A DNA stretch of 64,000 nt from Aquibaculum arenosum (GCF_029222965.1 NZ_JARHUD010000001.1:1-64000), one strand, 5' to 3'. Counted from the first letter of the stretch, positions 1-11,000 are shown. Numbers and translations are program-made. The notes: generated from the letters alone by a model not told the origin.

Positions 1-73
1 TCGATACCGCGCTGGCCCGCGCAGACTGAGTGCATCCGGCCCAGCCTACAAAGAAGAGCCCACAAAGATCAGG

Positions 74-565
74 ATGTCACCAATGACCAAAGGTTTTCCG
101 CGCGGTGCGCTGCGCGCTCTTCTCCTGCGCGCTCTTCTCCTGCGCGGTCTTCTCCTGTGCGGCGCGCTCGCGCCGCTGCCCCTGGCGGCTGAGGCGCCGT
201 CGGGAAGCTGGATGCGGCTCGACGATGCCTTGATCGAGCTTGCCGACGCGCGCTGCGGCGAGATCTTCGACGGGCAGGAATACATCATGCAAAGCAATGG
301 GGACGAGTTCCTCAAGCTGCGCTTCGAGCACATCCCGGAAAGTGCCGGAGACTTCGATTTCAGCCAGCCGCGGCATGTGAGTGTTTCCCGCAGACAGGAG
401 GGTGAGGCCTTCTATCTGCTCGATCGAAGCATGCCCCTGGAATCACAGGGCGACACAAGCGGCGCGAGCGGTTCAGCTTTCCTCTATCCGGAGAACGACG
501 CGGCCCGCGAACGGCACCCCGACGGCGCGGAACTCGCGTTCGCGCTACGCTGCGCAGCCGACTAG
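74..565 (+). CDS. Hypothetical exported protein
   Basis: I do not recognise a family. The N-terminus is a positively charged then Leu-rich signal peptide with a plausible signal peptidase I site near Ala-Ala-Glu-Ala (about residues 37-40), so the mature protein of about 120 residues should be periplasmic or secreted. The Cys in the hydrophobic stretch lacks the small residue a lipobox needs before it, so a lipoprotein is less likely. The hydrophobic core is built from three in-frame 15-nt repeats. An alternative ATG lies nine bases downstream at 83. It ends ten bases before the next gene, a large exported metalloprotease-like protein, so the two are probably co-transcribed and may work together; that link is inferred only from spacing. 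Confidence 0.7.
   Translation: MSPMTKGFPRGALRALLLRALLLRGLLLCGALAPLPLAAEAPSGSWMRLDDALIELADARCGEIFDGQEYIMQSNGDEFLKLRFEHIPESAGDFDFSQPRHVSVSRRQEGEAFYLLDRSMPLESQGDTSGASGSAFLYPENDAARERHPDGAELAFALRCAAD
111..155 (+). repeat. Three 15-nt tandem repeats inside a signal peptide
   Basis: Units of 15 nt (TGCGCGCTCTTCTCC) lie at 111-125 and 126-140 as exact copies, and at 141-155 with one change. They are in frame and each encodes five residues (Leu-Arg-Ala/Gly-Leu-Leu) of the signal peptide core of the gene at 74-565. Gain or loss of a unit would change the length of the hydrophobic core by five residues without a frameshift. Confidence 0.9.
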
Positions 566-575
566 GGGTAGGGCG

Positions 576-3500
576 ATGGGCATCTTCTGGTTGGTCCTGC
601 CATGGCTGCGGCGCGTCGTTCTGGTCGCTGCGCTTGCCTTGCCCGCGCTCGGCCTGCTTTCCCAGGCCGGGGCGCAGCCGAGCGATCCGAACGCGCCCTA
701 CAAGGACGCTTATGATGTTCAGACGCGCGGCCTGCTTGTGGGAAGCTGGCAGGGCACGATCGGCGGCAGCAAGCTATCGCAGGCCGACGGCCAGCTAGGC
801 GGACAGGCAGTCTTCGTGCGCCGCGGTTACCAGGGGCGCGATAGCTTCGGCATCGTGCTGCACGACCATCGCCATCGCAACGGCCTGGAATACTCGGATA
901 TCAGTATCGGCGACATCCCCTGCGGCCCGGATGGCGGCACGCTGCAGGCCATCACGAAGCTGGAGCCGACTCCCCTTGGCGCAAACGTCATTTTCCACAA
1001 TCGCGTTGCAGATACCCGCAGCAGCGATTTCCGTGTGGATGGACGATACGGGGTCGAGCCGGAAAACCCCGCCACGCTGCGAAGCGTCTGGAACGATGAC
1101 GGACTGAGCCTGCGCCTGTCCGGCCCCTTCATTGCGGCAGTGGTGCCGATCCGCAATGGCGCCTTCGACTATGAGCGTCAGAACGAGGGATGGCTGGATC
1201 GAATTCACCTCGACGTGGAGTTCACGCTGGAGCGCGACTCGGAGTTCTTCGAGCTGACCCTGTGCGAAGAGCCAGAAGTCTTCCACGTGGTGGAAAGCAG
1301 GCCAGAGAGCGGACGCGAGAATGTGCTTCTCGATGGCGCGGATTTCTTCATCGAGTTCAGCGACGAACTGGCCGCTGGCAGCGTGGACAGCACCACTGTC
1401 TTCATGACGACCCGCGACGCGGACAACGGCCTCGTGTTTGTTGATCTTGATCTCAGCCTCGAGGACGAAAGCGGGGCCGAGGACAAGGCCCGAATCCGGA
1501 TCGAACCGCGCGAACCCCTGCTTCCGGGCACCGTCTATGAGATATCTGTTACCGGCGGCGAGGAGGGGGTTCGTGGCTACGAGAGACAGGTCCTGGAGCA
1601 GGATTTCACCTTCTCAGTTTCGACGGTGATCGATCCGGAGGACCTGCGCCTCGAGATTCATCAAGTTTCCAAGAACGCGCCGCTCATAAAGGGTAAGCCT
1701 GCCGCCGCACGGGTCTTTGTCGAGTGGTACGAGCGTGAGGATGTGAATCCCGCCTGGCAGGTCCTGCGCTACTCCCTGGAGGCCGAGATACGTGATTATC
1801 GGGATCGGACGATTTTCCCGGAGATGTCGGAGACCATCAAACGCACCGATGTCCTCACGGAGGAGGATTACCGGCTGGGCCGCCACGCGGTGAATCTCTT
1901 CGGCTGGACGCCATCATCGGGCAGCCTGCCAACCACCTTCATCGCCCATATCAAGCCGCAGGACCCGTGGCCCGAGGATGTCGAGCCCGAGCCGCTGCAG
2001 GTCAGCCTCGGGATGCAGTACCCGCTGAATCAGAGCGATCTGCTGCTTTTCGACTACTACGTGGCAGAGCATGCGGAATGGAGCGAGGAGGGCGCGGACG
2101 CCGACACCATCATGGCAGTCCAGGCCGCCGCCCGGCGCGAGCAGGCCTTTCTCAATCAGATCCTGCCCGTGCCGCGCGTCGTGGGGCGCTATCAGGGGAG
2201 CTACAACATCGCGCGCCTCGCCTGTGAGATCCCGGGCCTCTCCCATCTCGTCTGCGACGAGAACAAGGGGGACCTCATGGCGCTCTTCAGCCTGTTCTAT
2301 GAGCACATCTCCGCGCGCTCGATCGCAGACGTCATCGTCTCCTACCACCCGCCCAGCCTCGGCGGCACCGGGCGCGCCTACGTGCCCTTCGACCAGGCGC
2401 CGTCGCTGATTGCCAGACCGGGGGAGACGCGCGGCAGCAGCGCGGCCGATCCGGCGCTGCAGGCCCTGCACCGCTCCGACCGGGTGAACCGGAATATGAT
2501 CGTCATGAGCACCTCTCCCCTGCGCGGCCACACGGCCCCGGCCATCGTCGATGTGCCGCTGGTCGCGCACGAGTTCGGCCATGTCTTCGCCTTGCCCCAC
2601 ACGCCCTATGCGGACGACGGCGCCCACCGGGCGGAAATCTGCGAGGCTTATGGCCGCTCGGCGGCGGAGGATATCGACGGGATGCGCATCGCCCTCGACG
2701 GGGCGACCGGCTGGCAGAAATCCAGCGAATTCGGAAACGCACAGTCGCGCTCGCCGATTCGCAATCTCATGTTCCCCTGCGCCACGCTCCCCCGTGACCT
2801 CTACTGGATCGACCCCGATCAGTACGCCTGGCTGGTCGATCGCATGCCGGCGCTGCTGCGCAATGCGCGCCGCCAGCGGGCGGGTCTTTCCGTTGAGCCC
2901 GCAGTCCGGCAGGCGCAGTCGGACGAACGATGGGGCGGCCTGCTTCGCCGCGCCTCGTTTCAGGGGCAGGACGGTAGCGCGCCCGGGCATCGCTGGCTGA
3001 TGCTCTCGGGCCTGGTCCAGGGAGGGGAGGCGGCACTCCTGCCCGCCATTCCCGTCCCGGGTCCGCGCGAGGCCCTCTCGGGCGAAGGTGGTGCCTATGA
3101 GCTGCGTGTCGAGGATACCTCGGGCCGGGTGCTGGCGCGTGCGCCGGTTGGGCCCACGGGTCCGGAAGGAGACGCCTGGCCCTTCTCGGTGACGGTGCCG
3201 CTTTCCGGTAAGCCAAGCCGGATCGTGCTGCTCCACGATGGGGCGGTGCTGGCCGAGACGCGCGCGAACCCTGCCCTGACCGCGCCCGAGGTCCGCTCCC
3301 ATCGCCCCGGTGGCGTCTATCGCGCCGGCGAGGCTCTGCTGTGGGAGAGCGAACCGGCGGAAGGGCTGACCTATAGCGTGCGCTTTACCGGCAACGGGAA
3401 GGACTGGAGCACCCTGGCCGTGCTCCTCGGGCAGCCGCGCTTCACACCCGACCCGGCGACCCTGGCGCCTGGGCCGGGCTCCGCATTCGAGATCGTCGCC

Positions 3501-4259
3501 CAAGACGGGGTGAGCGAGCGCAAAACACGACTGCCGGTGCAGGTCGAGGTGCCGCTGCAGCCGCTGGCAAGCTGGCCGGAAGCGGGTGCGGTGCTCGAAG
3601 CCGGTGCCGCTGCCGGGCTCGCCTTCAACGTGCCGATCGATGCCGAGACGCTGGACGCCATCGAGCTTCGGGCCGACGGCGTCCTCGTCCCGGCCAGGGT
3701 ATCCCTCGACCCCTCCGGCATGCTGGTCTCCATCGCCCCGCAAGCGCCGGAGGCCGGTGTCACCTACACCGCGCTTGCCGATAGCGGTCTCCGCGCCCGT
3801 GACGGTCGGCCGCTGGATGCCGGCATCGAAATCCGTTTCACCGTCGCGCCGCTCCCATCCGACAACTTGGAGCCGGCACCCGAGGCTGCCGAACCGCCCG
3901 AAACCGCATCAGGGCCGGAGACGGTGGGCCCGGGGGAAATCACCCTGAACCTGGGAGAGCCGACCACCCTTCGGGCGGACATCCTGGGCTGCACCAGCGA
4001 TGAAAAGGGCGACCTGGCGCGGCTTGAAACCCGGTTTCAGACCAACCCGGGGGACCATGTGCAGATCGCCATGCAACGGGTGAGCGAGGAAGCGCTGAGC
4101 GTCGAAATGTTCTTCGGGCAGGATAGGGTGTTCAGTGGCCAGGGCGGCGCCGAGGATGGCTGGCACCTCGGCCTTTCGGGAGGGCAGGTTGCTGCCAAGG
4201 GAAAGGTGGGCGCCGGCGAGGAAACCGGCTTCACGCTGACCGGCCGGTGCCCATCGTGA
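576..4259 (+). CDS. Large exported metzincin-like metalloprotease with Ig-like domains
   Basis: A 1227-residue protein. The frame is open further upstream to 381, but that part overlaps the previous gene; the ATG at 576 starts directly with a signal peptide (basic Leu-Arg-Arg, then a hydrophobic run ending in Ala-Gly-Ala-Gln near residue 34). Residues 665-675 read HEFGHVFALPH, an HExxHxxxxxH zinc site as in metzincins, with Ala instead of the usual Gly at the eighth position. A bacterial Ig-like (Big_5/SbsA-type) module fits about residues 235-350 and another about 990-1090; the C-terminus looks like a small beta domain with two Cys. The likely role is a secreted or cell-surface protease; substrate unknown. 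It ends 19 bases from the convergent histidine kinase gene. Confidence 0.7.
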   Translation: MGIFWLVLPWLRRVVLVAALALPALGLLSQAGAQPSDPNAPYKDAYDVQTRGLLVGSWQGTIGGSKLSQADGQLGGQAVFVRRGYQGRDSFGIVLHDHRHRNGLEYSDISIGDIPCGPDGGTLQAITKLEPTPLGANVIFHNRVADTRSSDFRVDGRYGVEPENPATLRSVWNDDGLSLRLSGPFIAAVVPIRNGAFDYERQNEGWLDRIHLDVEFTLERDSEFFELTLCEEPEVFHVVESRPESGRENVLLDGADFFIEFSDELAAGSVDSTTVFMTTRDADNGLVFVDLDLSLEDESGAEDKARIRIEPREPLLPGTVYEISVTGGEEGVRGYERQVLEQDFTFSVSTVIDPEDLRLEIHQVSKNAPLIKGKPAAARVFVEWYEREDVNPAWQVLRYSLEAEIRDYRDRTIFPEMSETIKRTDVLTEEDYRLGRHAVNLFGWTPSSGSLPTTFIAHIKPQDPWPEDVEPEPLQVSLGMQYPLNQSDLLLFDYYVAEHAEWSEEGADADTIMAVQAAARREQAFLNQILPVPRVVGRYQGSYNIARLACEIPGLSHLVCDENKGDLMALFSLFYEHISARSIADVIVSYHPPSLGGTGRAYVPFDQAPSLIARPGETRGSSAADPALQALHRSDRVNRNMIVMSTSPLRGHTAPAIVDVPLVAHEFGHVFALPHTPYADDGAHRAEICEAYGRSAAEDIDGMRIALDGATGWQKSSEFGNAQSRSPIRNLMFPCATLPRDLYWIDPDQYAWLVDRMPALLRNARRQRAGLSVEPAVRQAQSDERWGGLLRRASFQGQDGSAPGHRWLMLSGLVQGGEAALLPAIPVPGPREALSGEGGAYELRVEDTSGRVLARAPVGPTGPEGDAWPFSVTVPLSGKPSRIVLLHDGAVLAETRANPALTAPEVRSHRPGGVYRAGEALLWESEPAEGLTYSVRFTGNGKDWSTLAVLLGQPRFTPDPATLAPGPGSAFEIVAQDGVSERKTRLPVQVEVPLQPLASWPEAGAVLEAGAAAGLAFNVPIDAETLDAIELRADGVLVPARVSLDPSGMLVSIAPQAPEAGVTYTALADSGLRARDGRPLDAGIEIRFTVAPLPSDNLEPAPEAAEPPETASGPETVGPGEITLNLGEPTTLRADILGCTSDEKGDLARLETRFQTNPGDHVQIAMQRVSEEALSVEMFFGQDRVFSGQGGAEDGWHLGLSGGQVAAKGKVGAGEETGFTLTGRCPS

Positions 4260-4278
4260 GTCTCATCATACTCGCCCG

Positions 4279-7200
4279 TTACCTCGATGTCCCGGCGTGC
4301 AGCACGTCACTAACCTTCTGGGCGAGGTCCTGGCGGCGATAGGGTTTCGGCAAAAAGTGGATGTCGAGGCCCAGCCGCCCGCCGCTCAGCATGGCGTCTT
4401 CCACATAGCCCGAAGTGAAGAGAATGGGCAGGTCGGGATAGCGCTTGCGCGCCTCCTCGGCCAGTTCGCGCCCGCTCATGCCGCCGGGCATGATCACGTC
4501 GGTGAGCAGCAGGTCGATGTCGGGGCTCACCTCCAGCACGTCCAGCGCGGCCTGGGCGTTCTCGGCCACGCTCACCCGGTAGCCGAGGCTGCGCAGCTGG
4601 CCGATCAGGTTCTGCCGCACCATGGCATCGTCTTCCACGGCCAGGATGTGTTGCTGGGTGCCCTCACGGGGGGCGAGCGGGGCTTCACGCTCGGCCAGGG
4701 CGTCTTCGCCGGCGCGCGGCAGGTAGAGGGTGACGCGGGTGCCCTTGCCGACTTCAGAATCGATGCGCGCATGGCCGCCGCTCTGATTGACGAAGCCGTA
4801 GACCATGGAGAGGCCGAGGCCGCTGCCCTCGCCGGCGTCCTTGGTGGTGAAGAAGGGTTCGAAGGCCCGCGCCGCCACCTCCGGCGGCATGCCGCTGCCC
4901 TCGTCGATCACGCTCAAAACCACGTAGCGGCCGGGGGAGAGGTCCGCGTCCTCATCGATGCCCGCTCCTCGCGAATCGAGATTGCGGGTCTCGATGGTGA
5001 GTCGGCCGCCCTTGGGCATGGCGTCGCGGGAGTTGATCGCCAGGTTGAGCACCGAGACTTCCAGTTGGCTCGGGTCGACCTCGGCCTCCCACAAATCGGG
5101 GTCGGCAATCACCTGGATCTCGATGGTCTCGCCCAGGGAGCGGCGCAGCAGGCCCTGCATGCGCTCGATCAGGGCGTTGATGTCCACCGCGCGCGGCGCC
5201 AGTGCCTGGCGGCGGGCAAACGCCAGGAGCCGCCCGGTCAACTCGGCCCCGCGCTCCGCAGCGCCGGCCACCATGGTTGCCAGTTCCTGCAGCTCCGGCT
5301 GATCGGCGAGCTGCTCGGCCAGCAGTTCCGAGTTGCCCATGATCACGGTCAGGAGGTTGTTGAAGTCATGCGCGACGCCGCCGGTGAGCTGCCCCACCGC
5401 CTCCAGCTTCTGCGCCTGTCTCAATTGCTCCTCGGTTTCGGTCTGAGCCGTGATGTCGGCCAACATGGAACAGACCGCGACTTCCCCCTGCCATTGGATG
5501 GTGAAAGCGCGATTGTCGAGCACCAGCTTTTCGCCGTCACGCCGGCGGCCCTCGACGCGATAGAGGGCCGGTGCTTCCTGGCCGAGGACCCGTGCCCGGT
5601 TGTAAGCCGTGAGCCTTCCGAGCTCATGCTCGGCAAAGAGATGCTTGCAGTCGCCCATAGCCAGGATTTCCGCGGAGCTCTCATAGCCGAACATTCGGGC
5701 CAGTGCCGGATTGACGAGAATCGGCACGAAGTCGCGGTGAACCAGGATCCCCACCGTCGCCTGATCGATCAGGCGTTCCAGTTGTTGTTGTAGTTCGCGG
5801 GTGCGTGCCTCCGCTGCGATGCGTTCCGACACATCGCGGAAACTGACCACCGCGCCGATCATCTCGCCATCCGCGCCGTACAGCGCCGAACTTTCGAACT
5901 CTACGGGAATGGGGCGGCCGTCCTTGTGAAAGAAGACCTCGCCCTCGCTGCGGCGCGTCTTGCCGTCGGCCAGGGTGTGATAGACGGGGCAATCCTCAAT
6001 CGGGTAGGGGCGCCCGTCGGGGTGGTGATGGTGAAAAAGATTGTGGCTGAAGTTGTCCAGCACCTCCTCGGGACCCCAGCCCAGGATGGCCCGCGCGGCG
6101 GGGTTTTGCCGGATGGTCTTGCCCTGCCTGTCCACAACATGAAGGCCATCGGCCACCGAGTTCAGGATCTGGCCGGTCTCAAGCTGCGCGGCGCCGCGTT
6201 CGGCAATGAGACGATGCCGCTCCAGGGCAAGTGCCAACGACTGACCCAGAAACTCCGCGATGGCGGTGACGGGTGCGGGGAAGGCTGCTTCCGCAGCCGA
6301 GGCGGCAATCGCCAGGACGCCCAGCAGTTGACCATCTTCGCCATGCAAGGGGATGCCCAGGACTCGGGTATCCCGTCCTCTTTCGCCCAGAGGGCCTGCG
6401 CCGCTTTCATGCGCGGAAAACGCGAAGGTGGCCAATGACGCAGCCTCGGCGATGCGCCGTGCGATGTCCGGCGTTTCCTTGGCCGCCTCAGGTGAGGTCA
6501 GGCCGCGTTGAGCGACCAACTCAAACGCATCGTCTTTGCCTTCTTCAACAAGCCAGACTGCGCCGCGCGACGCCATATCGGCGGCGATCAGCGCGTCGAG
6601 CACCTCGCCCAACATGGCCTGGGTATCCTGCTGCTCGGCAATGGCGTGATAAACGGATGCGAAACTGCCCAGGGAGGTGCGCATGGAGTGCACCGCGCCC
6701 TCCAGGCGCCAGATCTCCTCGATCCGTGATTCGGGTCGAGGTGGTGGCGAGAAATCCAGTGCGGCGATGCGGTCCAGATCCCCGGTGAGACGCTCGAAGG
6801 GCTGGGCGAGCCTGCGGCCGGCAAGCCAAACGGCTGCGACACCGATGATCAGCACAGCTCCGAAAACCTGGAGCAGGCGCGCGCGCAGTGCCGTGGGGCG
6901 CGCGCTGATCTCGCTGATCGGTGCGGCCATGACAAACAGCGCCCGCTGTTCCTCCAGGGGCTTGATCTCGGCCAGCCAGGTCTCGCCCTGGGCGGATACC
7001 GATCCGAAGAAGGGGGCGGGGGCTTCCTCCCAGCGCTCGGCCAATGCGGCGATCACCGGCGAGCCGGCATCGGCTGCGGTGGGCAAACGGTTGCTGTCGG
7101 TTTCAAAGGCGCCCTGGGCCTGCAGTGCAGCCCGGAGCCGACCTGTGTCGCTGTAGGCAAGCAGATTGCCGTCTTCTCCCAGGACCGCCGCCTCGCTGGA

Positions 7201-7941
7201 GGGCGTGGGCTGGCCGCTCGGCAGACGCCGGGAGAGGTCCCAGAGCGAGAGGTCGACGCCGGCGACGGCGCCGGAGTCTGCGCGGTGGCCGGCGGAGATG
7301 CCGGGCTCACGCGTGGTGAAAAAGACATAAGGGGCGGTGAGGATGGTGGTCTCGCTGTCCTGCGCCTCAGTGAACCAGGGCCGGGTCCGGGGATCGAACT
7401 CGATATCCAGCTGCTGCGAGTCGCCCAGCGGCGTCAGACTCGCGTCGCGAAACTCGTAGCGATAACCTTCCTCTCCCGACCACTGCGTGAGCCAGGTTGC
7501 CCCCGGCGGCGGATCGAGAAGCGGGTCCTCCGTCTCCGCGTTGCGCAGCAACACGAAGTCGCCGTTCGGCCAGCCGATGTAGGCAGCCGATACCCCCGGC
7601 ACGGCTTGCAGGACTGCAGCCAGGTCGCTCAGACGCGCCTCACGCTCCGATTGCTCCATCGCGCGGGCCAGCGGTGTCGCAGCGAGCGAGCTTGCCGCCG
7701 CGCTCGCGGTTTCCTTGAGGCGACCCAAGTCTTGCACCGCCAGATCGGCCCCGCCGGCGAAGGAGGCGGAAACCGTCTGATCCACCATGTCCTGGGTGAT
7801 GCGGCTGGTGAGCAGGCCCAGCGCGACCGCCAGGATCCCGAACAGGAGAACAAAGGACAGGATGATATGACTGCGCAGGGACAAACGCGGCAGCTTTGCC
7901 CCTTTGCGTCCGCCTTGCTTATCGCCCCCGTCCTGGCTCAT
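4279..7941 (-). CDS. Membrane hybrid histidine kinase (CACHE-HAMP-GAF-PAS-PAS-HisKA-HATPase-REC)
   Basis: A 1220-residue sensor kinase. Transmembrane helices at about 24-46 and 350-372 bracket a large periplasmic CACHE-like sensor. A HAMP-like linker, a GAF-like region (about 430-580) and two PAS domains (about 590-830) follow. The phospho-accepting His is residue 858 in GGVAHDFNNLL. The ATPase domain has the GSGLGLSMVYG box, and a C-terminal receiver carries Asp1148 in TDVIMPGG. This domain order suggests intramolecular phosphotransfer to the receiver, with output to a partner not visible here. The start is supported by a strong GGGAGGT ribosome site just upstream. It lies downstream of a paralogous soluble kinase on the same strand, 119 bases away, and the kinase-receiver halves are very similar, indicating tandem duplication. 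Confidence 0.9.
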   Translation of the reverse strand: MSQDGGDKQGGRKGAKLPRLSLRSHIILSFVLLFGILAVALGLLTSRITQDMVDQTVSASFAGGADLAVQDLGRLKETASAAASSLAATPLARAMEQSEREARLSDLAAVLQAVPGVSAAYIGWPNGDFVLLRNAETEDPLLDPPPGATWLTQWSGEEGYRYEFRDASLTPLGDSQQLDIEFDPRTRPWFTEAQDSETTILTAPYVFFTTREPGISAGHRADSGAVAGVDLSLWDLSRRLPSGQPTPSSEAAVLGEDGNLLAYSDTGRLRAALQAQGAFETDSNRLPTAADAGSPVIAALAERWEEAPAPFFGSVSAQGETWLAEIKPLEEQRALFVMAAPISEISARPTALRARLLQVFGAVLIIGVAAVWLAGRRLAQPFERLTGDLDRIAALDFSPPPRPESRIEEIWRLEGAVHSMRTSLGSFASVYHAIAEQQDTQAMLGEVLDALIAADMASRGAVWLVEEGKDDAFELVAQRGLTSPEAAKETPDIARRIAEAASLATFAFSAHESGAGPLGERGRDTRVLGIPLHGEDGQLLGVLAIAASAAEAAFPAPVTAIAEFLGQSLALALERHRLIAERGAAQLETGQILNSVADGLHVVDRQGKTIRQNPAARAILGWGPEEVLDNFSHNLFHHHHPDGRPYPIEDCPVYHTLADGKTRRSEGEVFFHKDGRPIPVEFESSALYGADGEMIGAVVSFRDVSERIAAEARTRELQQQLERLIDQATVGILVHRDFVPILVNPALARMFGYESSAEILAMGDCKHLFAEHELGRLTAYNRARVLGQEAPALYRVEGRRRDGEKLVLDNRAFTIQWQGEVAVCSMLADITAQTETEEQLRQAQKLEAVGQLTGGVAHDFNNLLTVIMGNSELLAEQLADQPELQELATMVAGAAERGAELTGRLLAFARRQALAPRAVDINALIERMQGLLRRSLGETIEIQVIADPDLWEAEVDPSQLEVSVLNLAINSRDAMPKGGRLTIETRNLDSRGAGIDEDADLSPGRYVVLSVIDEGSGMPPEVAARAFEPFFTTKDAGEGSGLGLSMVYGFVNQSGGHARIDSEVGKGTRVTLYLPRAGEDALAEREAPLAPREGTQQHILAVEDDAMVRQNLIGQLRSLGYRVSVAENAQAALDVLEVSPDIDLLLTDVIMPGGMSGRELAEEARKRYPDLPILFTSGYVEDAMLSGGRLGLDIHFLPKPYRRQDLAQKVSDVLHAGTSR

Positions 7942-8060
7942 TACCTCCCGTCCCCTCTCCCTTGAAATGCAAGCCTGTACCTTCCGCCTGCTGATTCGCC
8001 TTGAAATTGAATTTCAATGAACGGCATTCTATTATTATTATATGAAAAATGGCGCCAACT

Positions 8061-11000
8061 CTATCGAGACTCTTTCTCAGCCAGCACCTCATGCACTTTG
8101 CGCGCCAATTCCTGGCGCCGGTACGGCTTCTGCAACAGATGGATCCCCGGGTCGAGGCGCCCGCCATGCACGATGGCATTCTCGGTATAACCGGATGTGA
8201 AGAGAACGGGAAGCTGTGGATACAACTCGAGTGCTGCCGCGGCGAGCTGTCGGCCGTTCATGCCGCCGGGCATGATGACATCGGTCAACAGCAGGTCAAA
8301 GCTATCCGTCTCGCGCAATAGGGCGAGCGCCGTCTCGCCGTTGGGCGCGCTGGTAACCCGGTATCCCAGGCTTTGGAGCTGTCGGCTGAGATGCTCGCGC
8401 ACGAGCGTGTCGTCTTCCACCACGAGGATGTGGGCATCGCCCTCCTGGAGCGCCTCGGGTCGAGGCTCGATCTGCGGTAGAGCTTCCCGGTCCGCCCGGG
8501 GCAGATAGAGCTTGATCGTGGTCCCGACGCCGACTTCCGAATAGATGCGTGCATGGCCGCCGCTCTGGCGCACGAAGCCATAGACCATGGACAGCCCGAG
8601 GCCGCTGCCCTTGCCCGGCTCCTTGGTCGTGAAGAAGGGTTCAAAGACCTGGGTGCAGGCGTCCGCCGTCATGCCGAAGCCATTGTCCGAGACCGCGAGC
8701 AGCACGTAGTTACCGGGTGTGAGGCCCTGCTCCTCACGGCAATAGTCGGCGTCCAGTTCAACATTGCGGGTTTCGATGGTCAGGCGCCCGCCGTCGGGCA
8801 TCGCGTCTCGGGAGTTTAGCGCCAGATTGAGAAGGGCGACCTCGAGCTGCCCGGGATCCACTTCGGCCTGCCAGAGCGCTGCATCGAGATGGATCAGAAT
8901 GTCGATGTCTTCCTTGAGGGAGCGGCGCAGCAACTCCTCCAGGCGACTGATGAGGTCGTTGACGTCCACCGCCCTTGGTTCCAGCGCCTGCTGCCGCGCG
9001 AAGGCGAGGAGGTGGTTGGTCAGGTCGGCGCCGCGCTGGGCTGCCTTGGCCACCATGCTGGCCAATCGCTGCAGTTCCGGGTCCGCATCGAGCGCTTCGG
9101 CCAGCAGTTCGCCGTTGCCCAGGATCACGGTCAGCAGGTTGTTGAAGTCGTGCGCAACCCCGCCGGTGAGTTGCCCGATGGCTTCGAGCTTCTGCGACTG
9201 GCGCAGTTTGTGCTCCACGTCGCGCTGCGCGGTCACGTCGGCCATGCTGCCAACCACCCTGATGGCCCGGCCCTGGGCATCGCGCATGACGAAGCCGCGG
9301 TCGATGACCGTGGCGTAGGCCTCGTCCCATTTGCGGAAGCGGTACTCTTCCTTCCAGTAGGGCTGGTCGCTGTTGATGACGCCGTAGATCGAAGTCAGGA
9401 CCCGCTCGCGATCCTCGGGGTGCAGGCGTTCACGCCAGCTTTCGGTGTCGGGGGGCGCTGCGTCCGGGTCGCAGCCGAAGCTGCGCAGGTTGTCGTTCCA
9501 CCAAAGTTCATTGGTCTCCGGCTTCCAGTCCCAGATGACGTCGTTGGTGGCGCGCGCGACCAACTGGAAGCGCTCCTCGCTGAGCCGAAGTGCCGCCTCG
9601 GCCTCCTTGCGCTGCGTGATGTCGCGCTCGACCGCCACGAAGTGGGTCAGCGTGCCGGTATCGTCGAACAGCGGGATGATGTCGCATTCCAGCCAGATCT
9701 CCTCGCCGCCCTTGGTGTAGTTGAGCAACTCGACCCGCACGGGCTCTGCCGTCCCCACGGCCTGTCGGATGCGATCCAGCGCATCGCGCTGGGTCCTTGG
9801 GCCCTGCAGCATGCGCGGTGTTTGGCCGACAGCTTCTTCCCGGCTGTAGCCCGTGATGCGTTCGAAGGCATCGTTGACGTAGACGATCCGTGGCCCCTGC
9901 GGTTGATCGAGCGGATCGGCGGCGGTGATGAGCAAGATGTCGTTCGCCCGGGAGACGGCGGCTTCTAGCAGCCGGAGGCGTTCGGTATGCGCACGCTCGC
10001 GGGTGACGTCGCGAAAATAGACCGCCAGCCCGTCCGGCGAAGGATAGGCGTTGACCTGAAACCAGCTCTTCAAGCCGGGATAATAGTCGACGAAGCGGGC
10101 TGTCCTTCCCGTCTCAATCGAGCGTTCATACGCGATCTGGAAACTGCGGCCGACCGCCTCGGGAAACTCCTCCCAGACATTGCGCCCCAGCAGGCTGGCG
10201 GCGGAGCGGTTCAAGAGGCGCTCCGCCTGCGTGTTGATGAAGGTGAAGCGCCAGTCCCGGTCCAGGGTGAAGAAGGCGTCGCTGATGTTCTCCAGCGTGC
10301 TGAGCAGCCGGCCGGAAAGGTCCCGCTCTCGTTCGCGTGCCTGGACCATCTCCGTGATGTCTTGGAGCGCGCCCTGCACCCCGATGATCCGTCCGGTGGC
10401 GTCGCGGTCGGCCTCGCCCAGGGCGCGCACCCAGATTCGCTCGCCCTGACGCGTGACGATCTGCAGCGTCTCGTCGAAGGGCCGACCCTGCTCCACGCAG
10501 TCCAGATAAACCTTGCGGATGCGCTCGCGATAAGGTGGGGCATAGAAATCAATGGCTTCTTGAAGCGTCGGTGCAGCGGGGAAGGGAACGCCGTGAATGG
10601 CGGCGGTCTCTTCGGTCCAGATCACTCGGTCGGAGTCCGGCGCGGCCCGCCAGCCGCCCAGCCGCGCGGTCCGACCCGCAAGGCGCAGCAGGCTGGAGAG
10701 CTGCTCCACCTCCGCCTGTTTGTCTTGTTGCTGGGTGATGTCTTGGATCGCCCCGTAGTAGTGCGGAGCCTCGGGCGTGCCGGCGCACTCGCTGACATCA
10801 CGCAAATAGCGCAGCGTACCGTCGGGGCGTACGATGCGGTAGGTAATGTCGAGGCCTTCGCGCAGCGCGTGGGCTTGAGCCTGTCGAGCACGCAGTCCCG
10901 CGCGGTCCTCGGGATGAACCAGGTCGAAGAATGCCTCGCTGGTTTGGGCTAAGCGGTCTGGCGCGATGCCGAAGATGCTGTAGCAGTGGTCGGACCAGCG

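Noticed and set aside
3-29. Possible C-terminal end of an upstream gene (frame ends in TGA at 27-29)
   Set aside because: Only eight codons are visible, too short to support a gene call.
1914-3743. Minus-strand open frame of 609 codons inside the metalloprotease gene
   Set aside because: Antisense to the zinc-site region of a clear exported protein; no domain or plausible start.
4297-5793. Plus-strand open frame of 498 codons opposite the first hybrid kinase
   Set aside because: Antisense to receiver and kinase domains; repetitive composition with no family features.
8889-9968. Plus-strand open frame of 359 codons opposite the multi-PAS kinase
   Set aside because: Antisense to HisKA and PAS domains of a clear kinase.
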